A stretch of DNA of 64,000 bases. Origin: CAYRPN01 sp964426135. Lineage in GTDB: Bacteria; Planctomycetota; Phycisphaerae; Phycisphaerales; Phycisphaeraceae. The stretch is taken from contig CAYRPN010000003.1 in the NCBI GenBank assembly GCA_964426135.1, positions 1 to 64,000 of the forward strand, read 5' to 3'. A program made the translations under genes and the position numbers. Every line of letters begins with the position of its first letter. Position 1 is the stretch's first letter. The notes beneath the pieces are model-generated. The model searched no databases, was not told the origin of the DNA, and saw only the letters and a program-made list of their open reading frames with translations. Of this stretch, positions 33,663-41,565 are shown one piece after another.

Positions 33663-34538
33663 TCACTTCTCATCGGATGTTTTTTCGTTCTTTGATTCTC
33701 GCGTCAACCCCAACTTCGCCAGTGACCACAATCCCACGACAAGAACAACCATCGCCTCCACCGCGCGATCCACGACGGCGGCGGCGAAGCCGACGGAGCC
33801 CGCACTGGCGGCGGTGAGACCGGCGATCGTCCACTCGCGCATGCCGATGCCGTTGGGCGTCAGACCGAGCAGCGAAATGAATGAGCCGCCCGCCGCCGCG
33901 AGCACGGCGTGATCGAAATCCAGATCGTGCCCGACCACGGCAAACGCCGCCCACAGACGAATCGCCGTGACCAGCACATCGAGAATCCTCAGCGGCACCC
34001 ACAGCCAGCCCGCCACGATCCGCCTTCGCAGAAGTCGGCCGGCGGCGATCGGGGCGAGCACCATCAGAATCACCGCGGCTGCAATGCTGACATGTCGATA
34101 CCACTTCAGCGGCACGAACTGCGCGATCGCCGCGGCAGCGCCGAGCACCAGCGCCGAAAGGCCGAGCACGACAAAGAGCGCAAGCACCGACTGTCGCAGC
34201 GGCAGATTGTGCCGGGCTTTCAGATAGGCGGCGCGTCCGAAGAGTCCGGGACGCAGCGGCAGATAGTTGAGCAGTCCGCTTGCCGCGACCAGCGCCAGCA
34301 TGCGCAACATCGGCACGCGGGGCTTGGCGTCGAACGACAACGTCACCGCCCACCAGAGCAGCCCGGTGAAGAAAAGGTTCGCCAGCACGCCGAGGACCAG
34401 CGCCGCGATCTGCCACGCCTCCGCATGCTCCAACTGCGACCAGTCGACATGACGCGCAGCCATCACGATCGCGCCGATGAGGAGCACGACGCCCAGAATC
34501 AGCGCGAGCCAGGTCAGGTTGCGATCTCGCGGAGACAT
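33663..34538 (-). CDS. UPF0104/lysylphosphatidylglycerol-synthase-type transmembrane protein
   Basis: A 291-residue integral membrane protein with about eight helices. It belongs to the LPG_synthase_TM (UPF0104) family: the conserved NYLPLRPGLFGRAAYLKAR loop and the GLTPNGIGMREWTIAGL motif are present. Members act as flippases or synthase membrane parts for lipids; this one lacks the cytoplasmic aminoacyltransferase domain. Its stop nearly abuts the convergent Uma2 gene. The C-terminal tail is charged and probably cytoplasmic. Confidence 0.88.
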   Translation of the reverse strand: MSPRDRNLTWLALILGVVLLIGAIVMAARHVDWSQLEHAEAWQIAALVLGVLANLFFTGLLWWAVTLSFDAKPRVPMLRMLALVAASGLLNYLPLRPGLFGRAAYLKARHNLPLRQSVLALFVVLGLSALVLGAAAAIAQFVPLKWYRHVSIAAAVILMVLAPIAAGRLLRRRIVAGWLWVPLRILDVLVTAIRLWAAFAVVGHDLDFDHAVLAAAGGSFISLLGLTPNGIGMREWTIAGLTAASAGSVGFAAAVVDRAVEAMVVLVVGLWSLAKLGLTRESKNEKTSDEK

Positions 34539-34664
34539 GAGGCGGATGGTAGCAAACGCGAACTGCCGATCGAATGGAGACGACGGAGGGTGACGTGCAC
34601 GATAACGTGCATGCGCTGAGTATGTGCATGCGCCGAGAATGTAGATGCGCCGCCCCGTTCAACC

Positions 34665-34750
34665 GTTTAGCGGAAACGCCGAAGGCGTCTGGTGGGATCC
34701 TTGGATCTCCGCAATCGTTACCAATCGCCAGACGCCTGCGGCGTTTCCGC
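34665..34750. repeat. Family E palindrome, target of the family C element
   Basis: The left arm is TTTAGCGGAAACGCCGAAGG (from 34666) and the right arm is CCTGCGGCGTTTCCGC followed by TA. Together they form a long inverted repeat around a central 35-nt segment. Its right end (GCTAAAC) is split by the family C element: GC TA before it, TAAAC after it. Confidence 0.8.
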
Positions 34751-34752
34751 TA

Positions 34753-34942
34753 TTGACGGTCACTTTAGAAAAGGCCGCGGTTCGATTCCCCTCCCTCTTA
34801 GGGAGGGGTTAGGGGAGGGTCGGGCGAACTGCATGATTGTGGCTCCAATCAGGCTGCTGACCCGACCCTCCCCCCGCCCCTCCCTAGGAGGGAGGGGAGT
34901 CCGAATCCAGCCATCGGCGGCGTTTACTAAAGTGACCGTCAA
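34753..34942. repeat. MITE-like element, family C (copy 1), TA target duplication
   Basis: A 190-bp element with terminal inverted repeats TTGACGGTCACTTTAG...CTAAAGTGACCGTCAA. TA lies on both sides (34751-34752, 34943-34944). The interior has two mutually inverted GC-rich arms (TTAGGGAGGGGTTAGGGGAG and its partner). A copy of identical length that differs at only about six positions lies at 62444-62633. A TA duplication is typical of IS630/Tc1-mariner type transposition. Confidence 0.95.
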
Positions 34943-34964
34943 TAAACTGGTCTGCCATCGCCTC

Positions 34965-35828
34965 TCACGGGATCTCCACCTTCAACGACGCCGGCGGCCG
35001 GCCCAGCGGTGCCTCACGAAACGCCAGAAGCAGGGGCGTGTCCGCTTCCAGCAGTGCGACGTGACCGTCGAAAAGCCCCGCGTTGGCTGCGCGGTTGTGA
35101 ACGTAGTGCACGTGCTGGCCCGTGCGGTTGATGTAATGCCACTGCTCGAACATCGGATTGCCCGGCGAAGCGGGGGCCTGGAACACATTGAGCTGAGCGC
35201 TGTCACCGAGCGCCAGACTGCGGGCCGGGTCGATCAATTGGCGCAGCTTGATGGGGCCGCCGACATTGTTCATGAACTTCTCAGCGGCGCCGTAGGTCGT
35301 CCAGTTGGTCGTGAACTTCGGCTTGTATTTCGGGCTGGCCAGCGCGAAGGAAGGGCAAATCTCCACCGAGTCCGGATCTTCGTAGTAGCGGAACAGCCGG
35401 CCGCGCTTGCGGTCGAGAATGCGCTGGCCCTCCGCGGCGGGCCCGCCTTGTGCCTCGAAGCCGAACCACCAGAGATCTCCCTGGCCCGCGATGGCTTCGC
35501 AGGCGGGGAACATGGAATCGCGGTTGTCGCCCAGGTACGTGAGCAGGGCGGTGGTCATCTGGCGGAGGTTGGAGCCGCAGATCACGCGCTGAGCCGTGTG
35601 GCGTGAGGCGCCCAGCGCCGGCAGCAGAATGCCGATGAGCGCGACGATGATGGAGACGACGATGAGTAGTTCGATGAGCGTGAAGGCGCGTAGCCGCGTC
35701 AATCCGTGACGCGAATCGCCGGTCACAGGCGGAGCCGCGCTGGTTGCGCGGCTCCGCCCGTGGTGGCCAGCGAGCGTCGTTCTCGCGACGCTCGTACTCA
35801 CTTTGCTTCCGTGCCTCATCCGCCCCAT
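34965..35828 (-). CDS. Prepilin-type N-terminal cleavage/methylation protein (H-X9-DG)
   Basis: A 287-residue pseudopilin-like protein. Near residues 47-70 is RAFTLIELLIVVSIIVALIG, the prepilin peptidase recognition sequence and the hydrophobic N-terminal helix. The C-terminus holds HNRAANAGLFDGHVALL, an exact H-X9-DG motif of planctomycete DUF1559-like proteins. It is exported and matured by prepilin peptidase; its assembly partner is not in this window. ATG 35828 is chosen because it lies one base after the stop of the upstream PEP-CTERM gene, giving tight translational coupling; a longer form starting at 35885 is possible. It is expressed from the same riboswitch-controlled transcript as that gene. 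Confidence 0.85.
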   Translation of the reverse strand: MGRMRHGSKVSTSVARTTLAGHHGRSRATSAAPPVTGDSRHGLTRLRAFTLIELLIVVSIIVALIGILLPALGASRHTAQRVICGSNLRQMTTALLTYLGDNRDSMFPACEAIAGQGDLWWFGFEAQGGPAAEGQRILDRKRGRLFRYYEDPDSVEICPSFALASPKYKPKFTTNWTTYGAAEKFMNNVGGPIKLRQLIDPARSLALGDSAQLNVFQAPASPGNPMFEQWHYINRTGQHVHYVHNRAANAGLFDGHVALLEADTPLLLAFREAPLGRPPASLKVEIP

Positions 35829-35829
35829 G

Positions 35830-36954
35830 TCAGTGCCCGTCGAATGTTCGTTGCGACGCCCGATCGTCGTTCGTTCGTGCGACACACTTGCGATGATCCG
35901 TTGTGCCGCGCGACCGTCGTGTGAAGACCAGCGCGGCCAGCCCCAGCGTGAACATCGCCGTCGGTTCGGGAACCGGCGCTGTTTGCGTCACGGTTACGAG
36001 TCTCGTCAGGTCCGCCGTTTGCCCGGAACGGTCGATGAAGAGCAGTTCGTCGGTCAGCGGATCGATAGCCAGGCCGCCGGTGATATTGAAGTTGGTGGGG
36101 CCTGCAAAGATGTCCTCGGTGAGGTCGCCGAAGAATGTTTCCGCGATGGTGGCGCCTGCGCGGAGCACGCCGATGCCGGTCTGACTGCCGAAGAACAGAT
36201 CGCCGTCGCTGTTGACCGCGAGCGAGTTGGCGCCGTTGGTCGGTGCGGTGCCCAGTTCAACCACGGCAGGGGAGGGCGATTGCAGATCGGCTGCGGAGAT
36301 GAAATAGAAGGTCGCTTCGCCTGATGGAAAGATTGAGCGAAACGTGCTGATGTAGAGATTGCCGAGTTCATCGAACACGAGGCCGCCGCTGAACTCGCCG
36401 GGAGCGAGTTCCTGCTTGAGCACATCGTGCGTGGCGGTGACGGGATCGATCGCGACAATCTGCGTGGCGTTGAAGGTGAACGTGGTGGTGTCGAAGAAAG
36501 CATTCATGCCCGCGAACGAACCATCGGGCGATCCCGCAAGACTGAAGATGTTGGCGGTGTCGAGCGTCGAGATCTCGACGGTCGCGCCGCTGTTCAGGTC
36601 CACATGCAGCACACCGCCGTCGGTGAAACCCATGGAGATCGCGGCTGTTCCGTGATTGGGCGACGTGGCGAAATCGCCTTCGAATCCACGCAGTCCGCCG
36701 GCGAACGCGGACTCGATTCCGCTGAAGCGAAGTTGCCACTCGTCGTTGCCGCCGGCATCCTGACCTAGACGATAAATCGAATCGCCCGTGTGCAGGTAAA
36801 GGTGGTTCTGGCTGAAGCCCAGGCCGTATTCGGCGAAGGGCGAACTCGAATCCAGCGGCGGCAACACCACGGCCAACGCCGCTTCGCCGCCCGCCAGCCA
36901 CGCGCCCAGAATCGCGCAGCATCTCCAACTCTTCCGAAACGAATGACGCAACAT
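35830..36954 (-). CDS. PEP-CTERM protein with propeller-like repeats, downstream of a cobalamin riboswitch
   Basis: A 374-residue exported protein. A signal peptide precedes residue about 29 (GEAALA). The body has repeated beta segments typical of NHL/YncE-like propellers (HLYLHTGDSIYRLGQ, GGVLHVDLNSGATVEIS, QIVAIDPVTATHDVLK, GGLVFDELGNLYISTF, NSLAVNSDGDLFFGS, GGLAIDPLTDELLFID). The C-terminus is a PEP-CTERM sorting signal: PVPEPTAMFTLGLAALVF then Arg-rich RRSRG. It should be processed by an exosortase and end up at the cell surface. ATG 36954 has GGGAG 7 nt upstream. A B12 riboswitch lies 260 nt upstream with no other annotated gene between; a corrinoid-related role is inferred, not shown. 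The tail after the Arg cluster is unusually long. Confidence 0.85.
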   Translation of the reverse strand: MLRHSFRKSWRCCAILGAWLAGGEAALAVVLPPLDSSSPFAEYGLGFSQNHLYLHTGDSIYRLGQDAGGNDEWQLRFSGIESAFAGGLRGFEGDFATSPNHGTAAISMGFTDGGVLHVDLNSGATVEISTLDTANIFSLAGSPDGSFAGMNAFFDTTTFTFNATQIVAIDPVTATHDVLKQELAPGEFSGGLVFDELGNLYISTFRSIFPSGEATFYFISAADLQSPSPAVVELGTAPTNGANSLAVNSDGDLFFGSQTGIGVLRAGATIAETFFGDLTEDIFAGPTNFNITGGLAIDPLTDELLFIDRSGQTADLTRLVTVTQTAPVPEPTAMFTLGLAALVFTRRSRGTTDHRKCVARTNDDRASQRTFDGH

Positions 36955-37099
36955 GTGACACTCCCGGCTCTGTTTCGCGCAGAGCCACACCCCTGAAGGT
37001 GTTGGACATGTCCTTGCGATGGGTGGGGATCGGGGCTTCGTCAAGACGATTTCAAGTTCCGTCGCGTTGGAAGAAGGGGCTTCATCCCGCTTCTTGACG

Positions 37100-37121
37100 C
37101 GACGACTTGATAAGTCGTCCT
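37100..37121. repeat. GGACGACTT/AAGTCGTCC hairpin
   Basis: An 8- to 9-bp palindrome in the leader between riboswitch and PEP-CTERM start. The same hairpin is at about 1349-1369 inside a mobile element, so it may be a dispersed motif rather than part of the riboswitch. Confidence 0.6.
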
Positions 37122-37171
37122 ACGGAGCCGAGCCGGCAGGGGGCCTAGACCAGGGGAAACGAATAGACCTT

Positions 37172-37205
37172 GCCCGCCGGGTCCCAAACCGCGAGGACCA
37201 CGGGC
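37172..37205 (-). promoter_or_regulatory. Hairpin directly after the B12 box (possible expression platform)
   Basis: On the minus strand GCCCG-TGGTCC is opposed by GGGACC-CGG-CGGGC, giving a two-part GC-rich stem that begins 8 nt after the B12 box. No T-run follows, so intrinsic termination is not obvious. It could modulate Rho access or folding of the leader. The same DNA also carries a short open frame (37145-37196, GTG start, VVLAVWDPAGKVYSFPLV). Confidence 0.5.
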
Positions 37206-37211
37206 GTGCAA

Positions 37212-37418
37212 CAGGCAGGTCTTCCGGCTTAGGGCACCGATCCGTCAGCCTTCCCGATCGAACAATCGATCAGTGGCGTTTGCGACGAATCAGTTGCTGG
37301 CGACGATTCACCAGCCACCCATCACGGCGGCGCGACCGCGGGAGATTCGAGACGTTCGTCGTCTCACACTCCACTTCCCTTTTCACCCACGCCGCTGGCT
37401 GCGGCGAGGGCACCTGTC
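37212..37418 (-). promoter_or_regulatory. Cobalamin (adenosylcobalamin-type) riboswitch
   Basis: Read on the minus strand, the region starts with CAGGTGCCC (37408-37416), continues with GGGTGAAAAGGGAAGTGG (the conserved AAAAGGGAA core), CGCCACTG, GGGAAGGC, and ends with the B12 box AAGCCGGAAGACCTGCC (37214-37230), which matches the consensus AGCCxGxAGACCTGCC. Order and spacing fit the cobalamin riboswitch family. The next gene downstream on this strand is the PEP-CTERM protein at 36954, followed by the pseudopilin. Binding of cobalamin is expected to lower their expression. Confidence 0.93.
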
Positions 37419-37532
37419 GAACGATCGGAATGTAACGCAGAGGAGCACGGCTCGCAAGAGCTGAAAAACGGAAATGAATCACAACTTGTCGACTTGGCCG
37501 TCCAATCCCTTCTCTCACCGGGAGACGGGTAG

Positions 37533-37804
37533 ATTCTGACACTGTCACTGCTGCGCACGGCGCACAGAAGTGTGCATCGGAGAAGTCAGAATAGTGAATG
37601 CAAAAGTCAGTAGCGGCGGGAGCGTCGATTTCTGACTTTTGCATTTTGACTTGGGACCCCCTGAACAACCCAAGAAGTCTCGCGCAAAGGCGCAAAGCTC
37701 GCGAAGAAACGCCTCGAACTTTGCGTGCTCTGCGCCTTGGCGCGCGATGCTCGTCGGATTCTCAGAGTTCACACTTCACTATTTTGACTTTTCCCGGCTC
37801 TGCC
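37533..37804. repeat. Family F repeat interrupted by a GCGCAAAGG palindrome
   Basis: In inverse orientation this matches the repeat at 28913-29277. Here the 5' part is split by a different palindromic element (37660-37770) with arms CGCAAAGGCGCAAAGCTCGC and CTTTGCGTGCTCTGCGCCTT. The part matching 28990-29230 is uninterrupted, which reveals the insertion site of the family B element in the other copy. Confidence 0.75.
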
Positions 37805-38204
37805 GACTTCGGATGAGGGCCGTCCGACCTTGGACTCGCTAAAGCACGCCGCCTTTCTCCGCGGGCTGGGCATACTTGGTGGTCTTTTTTAGAGATCCAT
37901 TTCGGGATTGCGTCAGCGCTGACTTCCTGGATTTTGACCTTTGCATTCGGCATTCACTGTTTTGACTCTTTGGGCTTGGTGTCCACACGTAACCCGGCCC
38001 TCACCCCTGCCCTCTACCGGCGGGAGAGAGGGCCGGTGCAACGCCGCGATGCGGCGTCGCGCGTTCAACGTGCAGCCCGGCCTGCGTCATTCCGCCACAG
38101 CGATTGCGATGCCGACTTGCGAACCATGAACAAAACGCAACAATGCCGACTCGACTCTCGGTCGGCACTGCGGCCGACCGCTGTTTTACGACAGGTGACA
38201 CACG
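37805..38204. other. Non-coding region upstream of cytochrome b
   Basis: No gene is seen. It contains a family J palindrome at 37994-38036 (CCGGCCCTCACCCCTGCCCT type) and part of a family F-like sequence (TTGACCTTTGCATTCGGCAT at about 37935). The end near 38193-38198 (AGGTGA) is the ribosome binding site of the cytochrome b gene. The promoter of that gene should lie here but no clear match was found. Confidence 0.5.
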
Positions 38205-39008
38205 ATGCTCGACGCATTGCTTAGCGCCATTCAGAAACCGCTCAACTACGTGCGCGGCACGCAGGTCTGGGGCTCGATCTTTCGCCACGGCATTCCGCGC
38301 GACCGACGCACGCGCGTCATGGCGATCATGAGCAACGTCTTCCTTCACCTGCACCCGGTCGCGGTGCGAAAGAGCGGCATCCGCCTCTCCTTCACCTGGT
38401 GCATGGGCGGGCTGACGTTCTTCCTCTTCCTCGCGGAGACGATCACCGGCGTGCTGCTGATGTTCTACTACCGCCCGGTGGTGGAATATGCGTACATGGA
38501 CGTCATCCGCATGCGCGCCGCGATGACGCTGGGCCTGTTGCGTGAAATGCATCGGTGGGGGGCCCACGCGATGATCATCGCGATCTGGCTGCACATGATG
38601 CGCGTGTTCCTGACGGGCAGCTACAAGCCGCCGCGCGAGTTCAACTGGGGCGTGGGTGTGATTCTGCTGGTGCTGACCATGCTGCTGTCGTTCACCGGTT
38701 ACCTGCTGCCCTGGGACCAGCTTGCGATCTGGGCCATCACGGTCGGATCGAACATGGGCAAGGCCACGCCGTTCGTGGGCCTCGGCGGACCCTTTAGTGA
38801 TGTGCTGCAACTGCCCGGCGGCATCCCGCTCGTGACCGCCCGCAGCGATGCGGCGTATCTGCTTCTCGCCGCCACCAGCGTCGGGGAGAATGCGCTGCTG
38901 CGCTTTTATGTGTTGCACTGCGTGGCGCTGCCGTTGGCGGCGTCCGTGCTCATCGCGATTCACTTCTGGCGCATCCGCAAGGACGGCGGCATCAGTGGCC
39001 CGCTGTGA
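38205..39008 (+). CDS. Cytochrome b N-terminal subunit (b6-type) of a quinol:cytochrome c oxidoreductase
   Basis: A 267-residue membrane protein with four helices. The haem ligands are visible: His116 and His130 in EMHRWGAHAMIIAIWLHMMR, and His238 and His253 in FYVLHCVALPLAASVLIAIH. The 14-residue gap in the second pair is the b6-type spacing. It should take electrons from menaquinol or ubiquinol in the cytoplasmic membrane. The C-terminal half of cytochrome b is a separate gene 172 nt downstream. No Rieske protein or cytochrome c gene lies in the neighbourhood, so those subunits must be elsewhere. Confidence 0.93.
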   Translation: MLDALLSAIQKPLNYVRGTQVWGSIFRHGIPRDRRTRVMAIMSNVFLHLHPVAVRKSGIRLSFTWCMGGLTFFLFLAETITGVLLMFYYRPVVEYAYMDVIRMRAAMTLGLLREMHRWGAHAMIIAIWLHMMRVFLTGSYKPPREFNWGVGVILLVLTMLLSFTGYLLPWDQLAIWAITVGSNMGKATPFVGLGGPFSDVLQLPGGIPLVTARSDAAYLLLAATSVGENALLRFYVLHCVALPLAASVLIAIHFWRIRKDGGISGPL

Positions 39009-39053
39009 GCGGAAGAGCGAATAAGGAGCGGGAGAATGGAAGGGGACGGCAAC

Positions 39054-39080
39054 GTTTAGCGACGGGGCTTGCCCCGCTCC
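39054..39080. repeat. Family E hairpin
   Basis: GTTTAGC followed by GACGGGGCTTGCCCCGCTCC forms a perfect CGGGGC/GCCCCG hairpin. It lies between the two cytochrome b genes; the sequence to 39180 also contains short imperfect repeats (CAGGATCCAGGACTCAAGAC). Confidence 0.75.
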
Positions 39081-39180
39081 TGGTGAAACTCAGGATCCAG
39101 GACTCAAGACCTAACCCCCAGGATTCAGGACGCTCAAGACTCAGCACTCCCGACGCCGGACTTACGGACGAGACTCGTCG

Positions 39181-40266
39181 ATGATCGACACATTCAAACA
39201 TATCGTCAACCAGTTGAGCGTGCCGGAGATCAGTCTCCCGTTCTTCTTCATGCCAATCTTCATCCTGATGATGGTGATGTACCGTCATTGGACCAAGCCG
39301 GCGATCAGCGCCGCGATTGCACTCGTCTTCTGCGTGGTGTACTTCGGCAGCATGGCGATCGATAAGAGCTACTACTCGATTCTCGCCAAGCCTGACAACG
39401 TGCCGATCACGCTGATGCTGATTTTCACGGGGCTTTGCCTCTGGGTGGCCTTTCGCCAGGCGGCGCAGAATGACGCGCTGTTGGAGCAGGGCAAGCCGCT
39501 GCCTGAGGCGAACAAGGACGAGAAGGTCCTCTCCTGGCCCGACCTGGTGTATACCGAACTCATTTGCCTTGTCATCGCCACGGCTGCCCTGGTGCTCTGG
39601 TCCATCCTGCTGCGCGCCCCGCTCGAAGCGCCCGCGAACCAGGCCGGCCCGCCGAATCCATCCAAAGCTCCGTGGTACTTCCTGGGTCTCCAGGAAATGT
39701 TGGTCTATTACGACCCCTGGATGGCAGGCGTGGTGCTGCCGGGCATGATCGTCACGGGACTGATCATGATGCCGTACGTGGATACGAATCCGAAAGGCAA
39801 CGGCTACTACACCGTCCGCGAGCGACCGTTCGCTCTGTGGGTCTGGCTCTTTGGATTCCTCATCCTGTGGGTCGTGCTCATCGTGTTCGGCACGTTCCTG
39901 CGCGGACCGAACTGGAACTTCTTCGGCCCGTACGAGCCGTGGAACGCCCATACCCAGGTCCCTCTGACCAACGTCCAGTTCTCCGACTATGTCTGGAACT
40001 ACGGACTGGGCATGGCGCCGCCCAAGACATCCCTCATCCGCGAAATCCCAGGCATGGTGTTCATCCTCGGATTCGTCTTTGTGATTCCGATGGTCTTCGC
40101 CAAGACGTTGTTCCGGCGAATGTACGAACAGATGGGCTTCATCCGCTATTGGTTCATGATGATTCACTTCATGGTGCTGGCGTTGCTGCCCCTGAAGATG
40201 ATCCTGCGCTGGACGATGACGCTCAAGTACTTCGTGTTCCTGCCGGAATACAACTTCAATCTGTGA
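39181..40266 (+). CDS. Cytochrome b C-terminal subunit (subunit IV-like)
   Basis: A 361-residue membrane protein with about eight hydrophobic segments. It carries the quinol-site region NPSKAPWYFLGLQEMLVYYD, the bacterial equivalent of the PEWY-containing loop in cytochrome b; here the motif reads KAPWYF. It pairs with the N-terminal subunit encoded upstream. The N-terminal 140 residues add extra helices beyond petD, consistent with planctomycete split cytochrome b. The C-terminus (FLPEYNFNL) is short and polar. Confidence 0.88.
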   Translation: MIDTFKHIVNQLSVPEISLPFFFMPIFILMMVMYRHWTKPAISAAIALVFCVVYFGSMAIDKSYYSILAKPDNVPITLMLIFTGLCLWVAFRQAAQNDALLEQGKPLPEANKDEKVLSWPDLVYTELICLVIATAALVLWSILLRAPLEAPANQAGPPNPSKAPWYFLGLQEMLVYYDPWMAGVVLPGMIVTGLIMMPYVDTNPKGNGYYTVRERPFALWVWLFGFLILWVVLIVFGTFLRGPNWNFFGPYEPWNAHTQVPLTNVQFSDYVWNYGLGMAPPKTSLIREIPGMVFILGFVFVIPMVFAKTLFRRMYEQMGFIRYWFMMIHFMVLALLPLKMILRWTMTLKYFVFLPEYNFNL

Positions 40267-40303
40267 GCGATCATCCAGCCGGCATGCGACGTCTAATCGT
40301 GGC

Positions 40304-40324
40304 GATTCTCCGTCCGGGAGAATC
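40304..40324 (+). terminator. Possible transcription end hairpin
   Basis: GATTCTCC-GTCCG-GGAGAATC forms an 8-bp stem 37 nt after the cytochrome b C-terminal gene. No T-run follows, so this may be a hairpin or a weak terminator. The rest of 40325-40677 shows no gene; a short AT-rich patch at about 40478-40490 (ACGTATATTATCGG) could include a promoter. Confidence 0.4.
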
Positions 40325-40677
40325 AATGACGGCTTGCCGGCACTCGGCGGCAGGGGATTCACATGCCACACGATGTGCTGCTTGGCGATTCAATTTTCGA
40401 TAACGCCGCCTACGTGCCGAATCTATTCCTGATCCTGGGAACGCCCTGTTTTGCCGCCCCACCGTTGAGTTGAACATAACGTATATTATCGGACGTAAAG
40501 GCGGGGCGGTTCGGCGGGGTTTCTAGGGGCGTTTCAACTTCAGCTTTCTGATTTTCGATGCTCGAAACGCACCGGCAGCAATCCGCGGTGTTTCAGGAGC
40601 CGGTTGCGAGATGGTAATTCCTTGCGCGTCGGTATCATTGCCTTGGCTGCTCAACTTCCCCAAGCCTGGCGATCATC

Positions 40678-41547
40678 ATGGCTGCATCTTCCCGACGTCA
40701 CTGGTTCTGGGTGCTGTTCTGGGTTTCGACGTTCTATGGCGTCCTGTTCATCGCGCTTTTTCTGGCGGGCTTCCGATTCAGTTTTTTCTGGGATGACGAC
40801 ACGGATGAACCGGTGAAAGGCGTCGCTGCCGCGGGCGATGGCGGCAACCGACCGTCCGGCATCGAAGGCAACGCCGACGCCACGACGGGCGGGCCAGCGC
40901 CGACCAGCGTCGACGTCAAGGGGCTGATCGAGGCCGGCCTCGCTGAGAATGCCCGCCTGTCCGACGAGGAGAAATTGCGGCGACTGGAAACCAAGACCGC
41001 CGAGATCAACCGGATCAAGCCGGAGAACCTGAAGTCGGCGACCGAGTGGGTTGAGTCGCTGGGCGGATCGAAGAAAGATCGCGCGTATGAGCCGCGCGCG
41101 GATGCGAAGATCGACTGGGATCCGGACACGATTCAGCCGTACGCCGAGGTGCGCAAGTTCGACACCGATTCATCGACGTTCCACGCGATGAAGAAGCTGA
41201 CGAACAAGAAAAGCCAAACTGTTTACGTGACGATCTATGTCGACAAGGACGGCAACGCTCTCAAGAGCGTGACGCTCGAGGCGCACATGTCGCCGGAGGA
41301 TCTTCGCCTTTACAAGCTCAGTCAGATGGCGGAGAAGCACCAGGGTTTCAAGACGCTGTTCGACGCAGCGAGGCGAATGGCGCAGGAACGCGTGGACCGC
41401 GCCGAGGCGAGAAAAGACAAGGGCGGCGAAAGCCGTTCAACTCCGCCGGCCGATGACAAGCGATCTGTCGATCCCGCGAAGACTCCGGAGAAGGCCACCC
41501 CCCTGCCTCCGGTTTCGCCCCAGGGCGCCGAACCCGCGCAGCCTTGA
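40678..41547 (+). CDS. Membrane-anchored protein of unknown function
   Basis: A 289-residue protein. A single N-terminal transmembrane helix (residues about 9-31, FWVLFWVSTFYGVLFIALFL) is followed by a charged extracytoplasmic domain and a low-complexity Pro/Lys/Ala tail (about 245-289). The central part (about 140-220) has a compact mixed fold with TVYVTIYVDKDGNALKSVTLEA. No family is recognised. It ends 18 nt before the convergent guaB gene. Confidence 0.72.
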   Translation: MAASSRRHWFWVLFWVSTFYGVLFIALFLAGFRFSFFWDDDTDEPVKGVAAAGDGGNRPSGIEGNADATTGGPAPTSVDVKGLIEAGLAENARLSDEEKLRRLETKTAEINRIKPENLKSATEWVESLGGSKKDRAYEPRADAKIDWDPDTIQPYAEVRKFDTDSSTFHAMKKLTNKKSQTVYVTIYVDKDGNALKSVTLEAHMSPEDLRLYKLSQMAEKHQGFKTLFDAARRMAQERVDRAEARKDKGGESRSTPPADDKRSVDPAKTPEKATPLPPVSPQGAEPAQP

Positions 41548-41565
41548 CGACGAAGCCGGTATTTC

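Noticed and set aside
34780..34800. GGTTCGATTCCCCTCC resembles a tRNA T-arm (also at about 62470).
   Set aside because: It lies inside both copies of the family C element, and no acceptor, D or anticodon stems can be formed around it.
37145..37196. Calling the 18-codon frame after the B12 box a confirmed gene.
   Set aside because: No ribosome binding site or conservation evidence; the DNA also forms a hairpin that could explain its composition. Kept only as a finding.
40478..40490. An AT-rich patch (TATATTATCGG) as a promoter for the 289-residue protein.
   Set aside because: No -35 element at suitable spacing was found, so it is mentioned only in passing.
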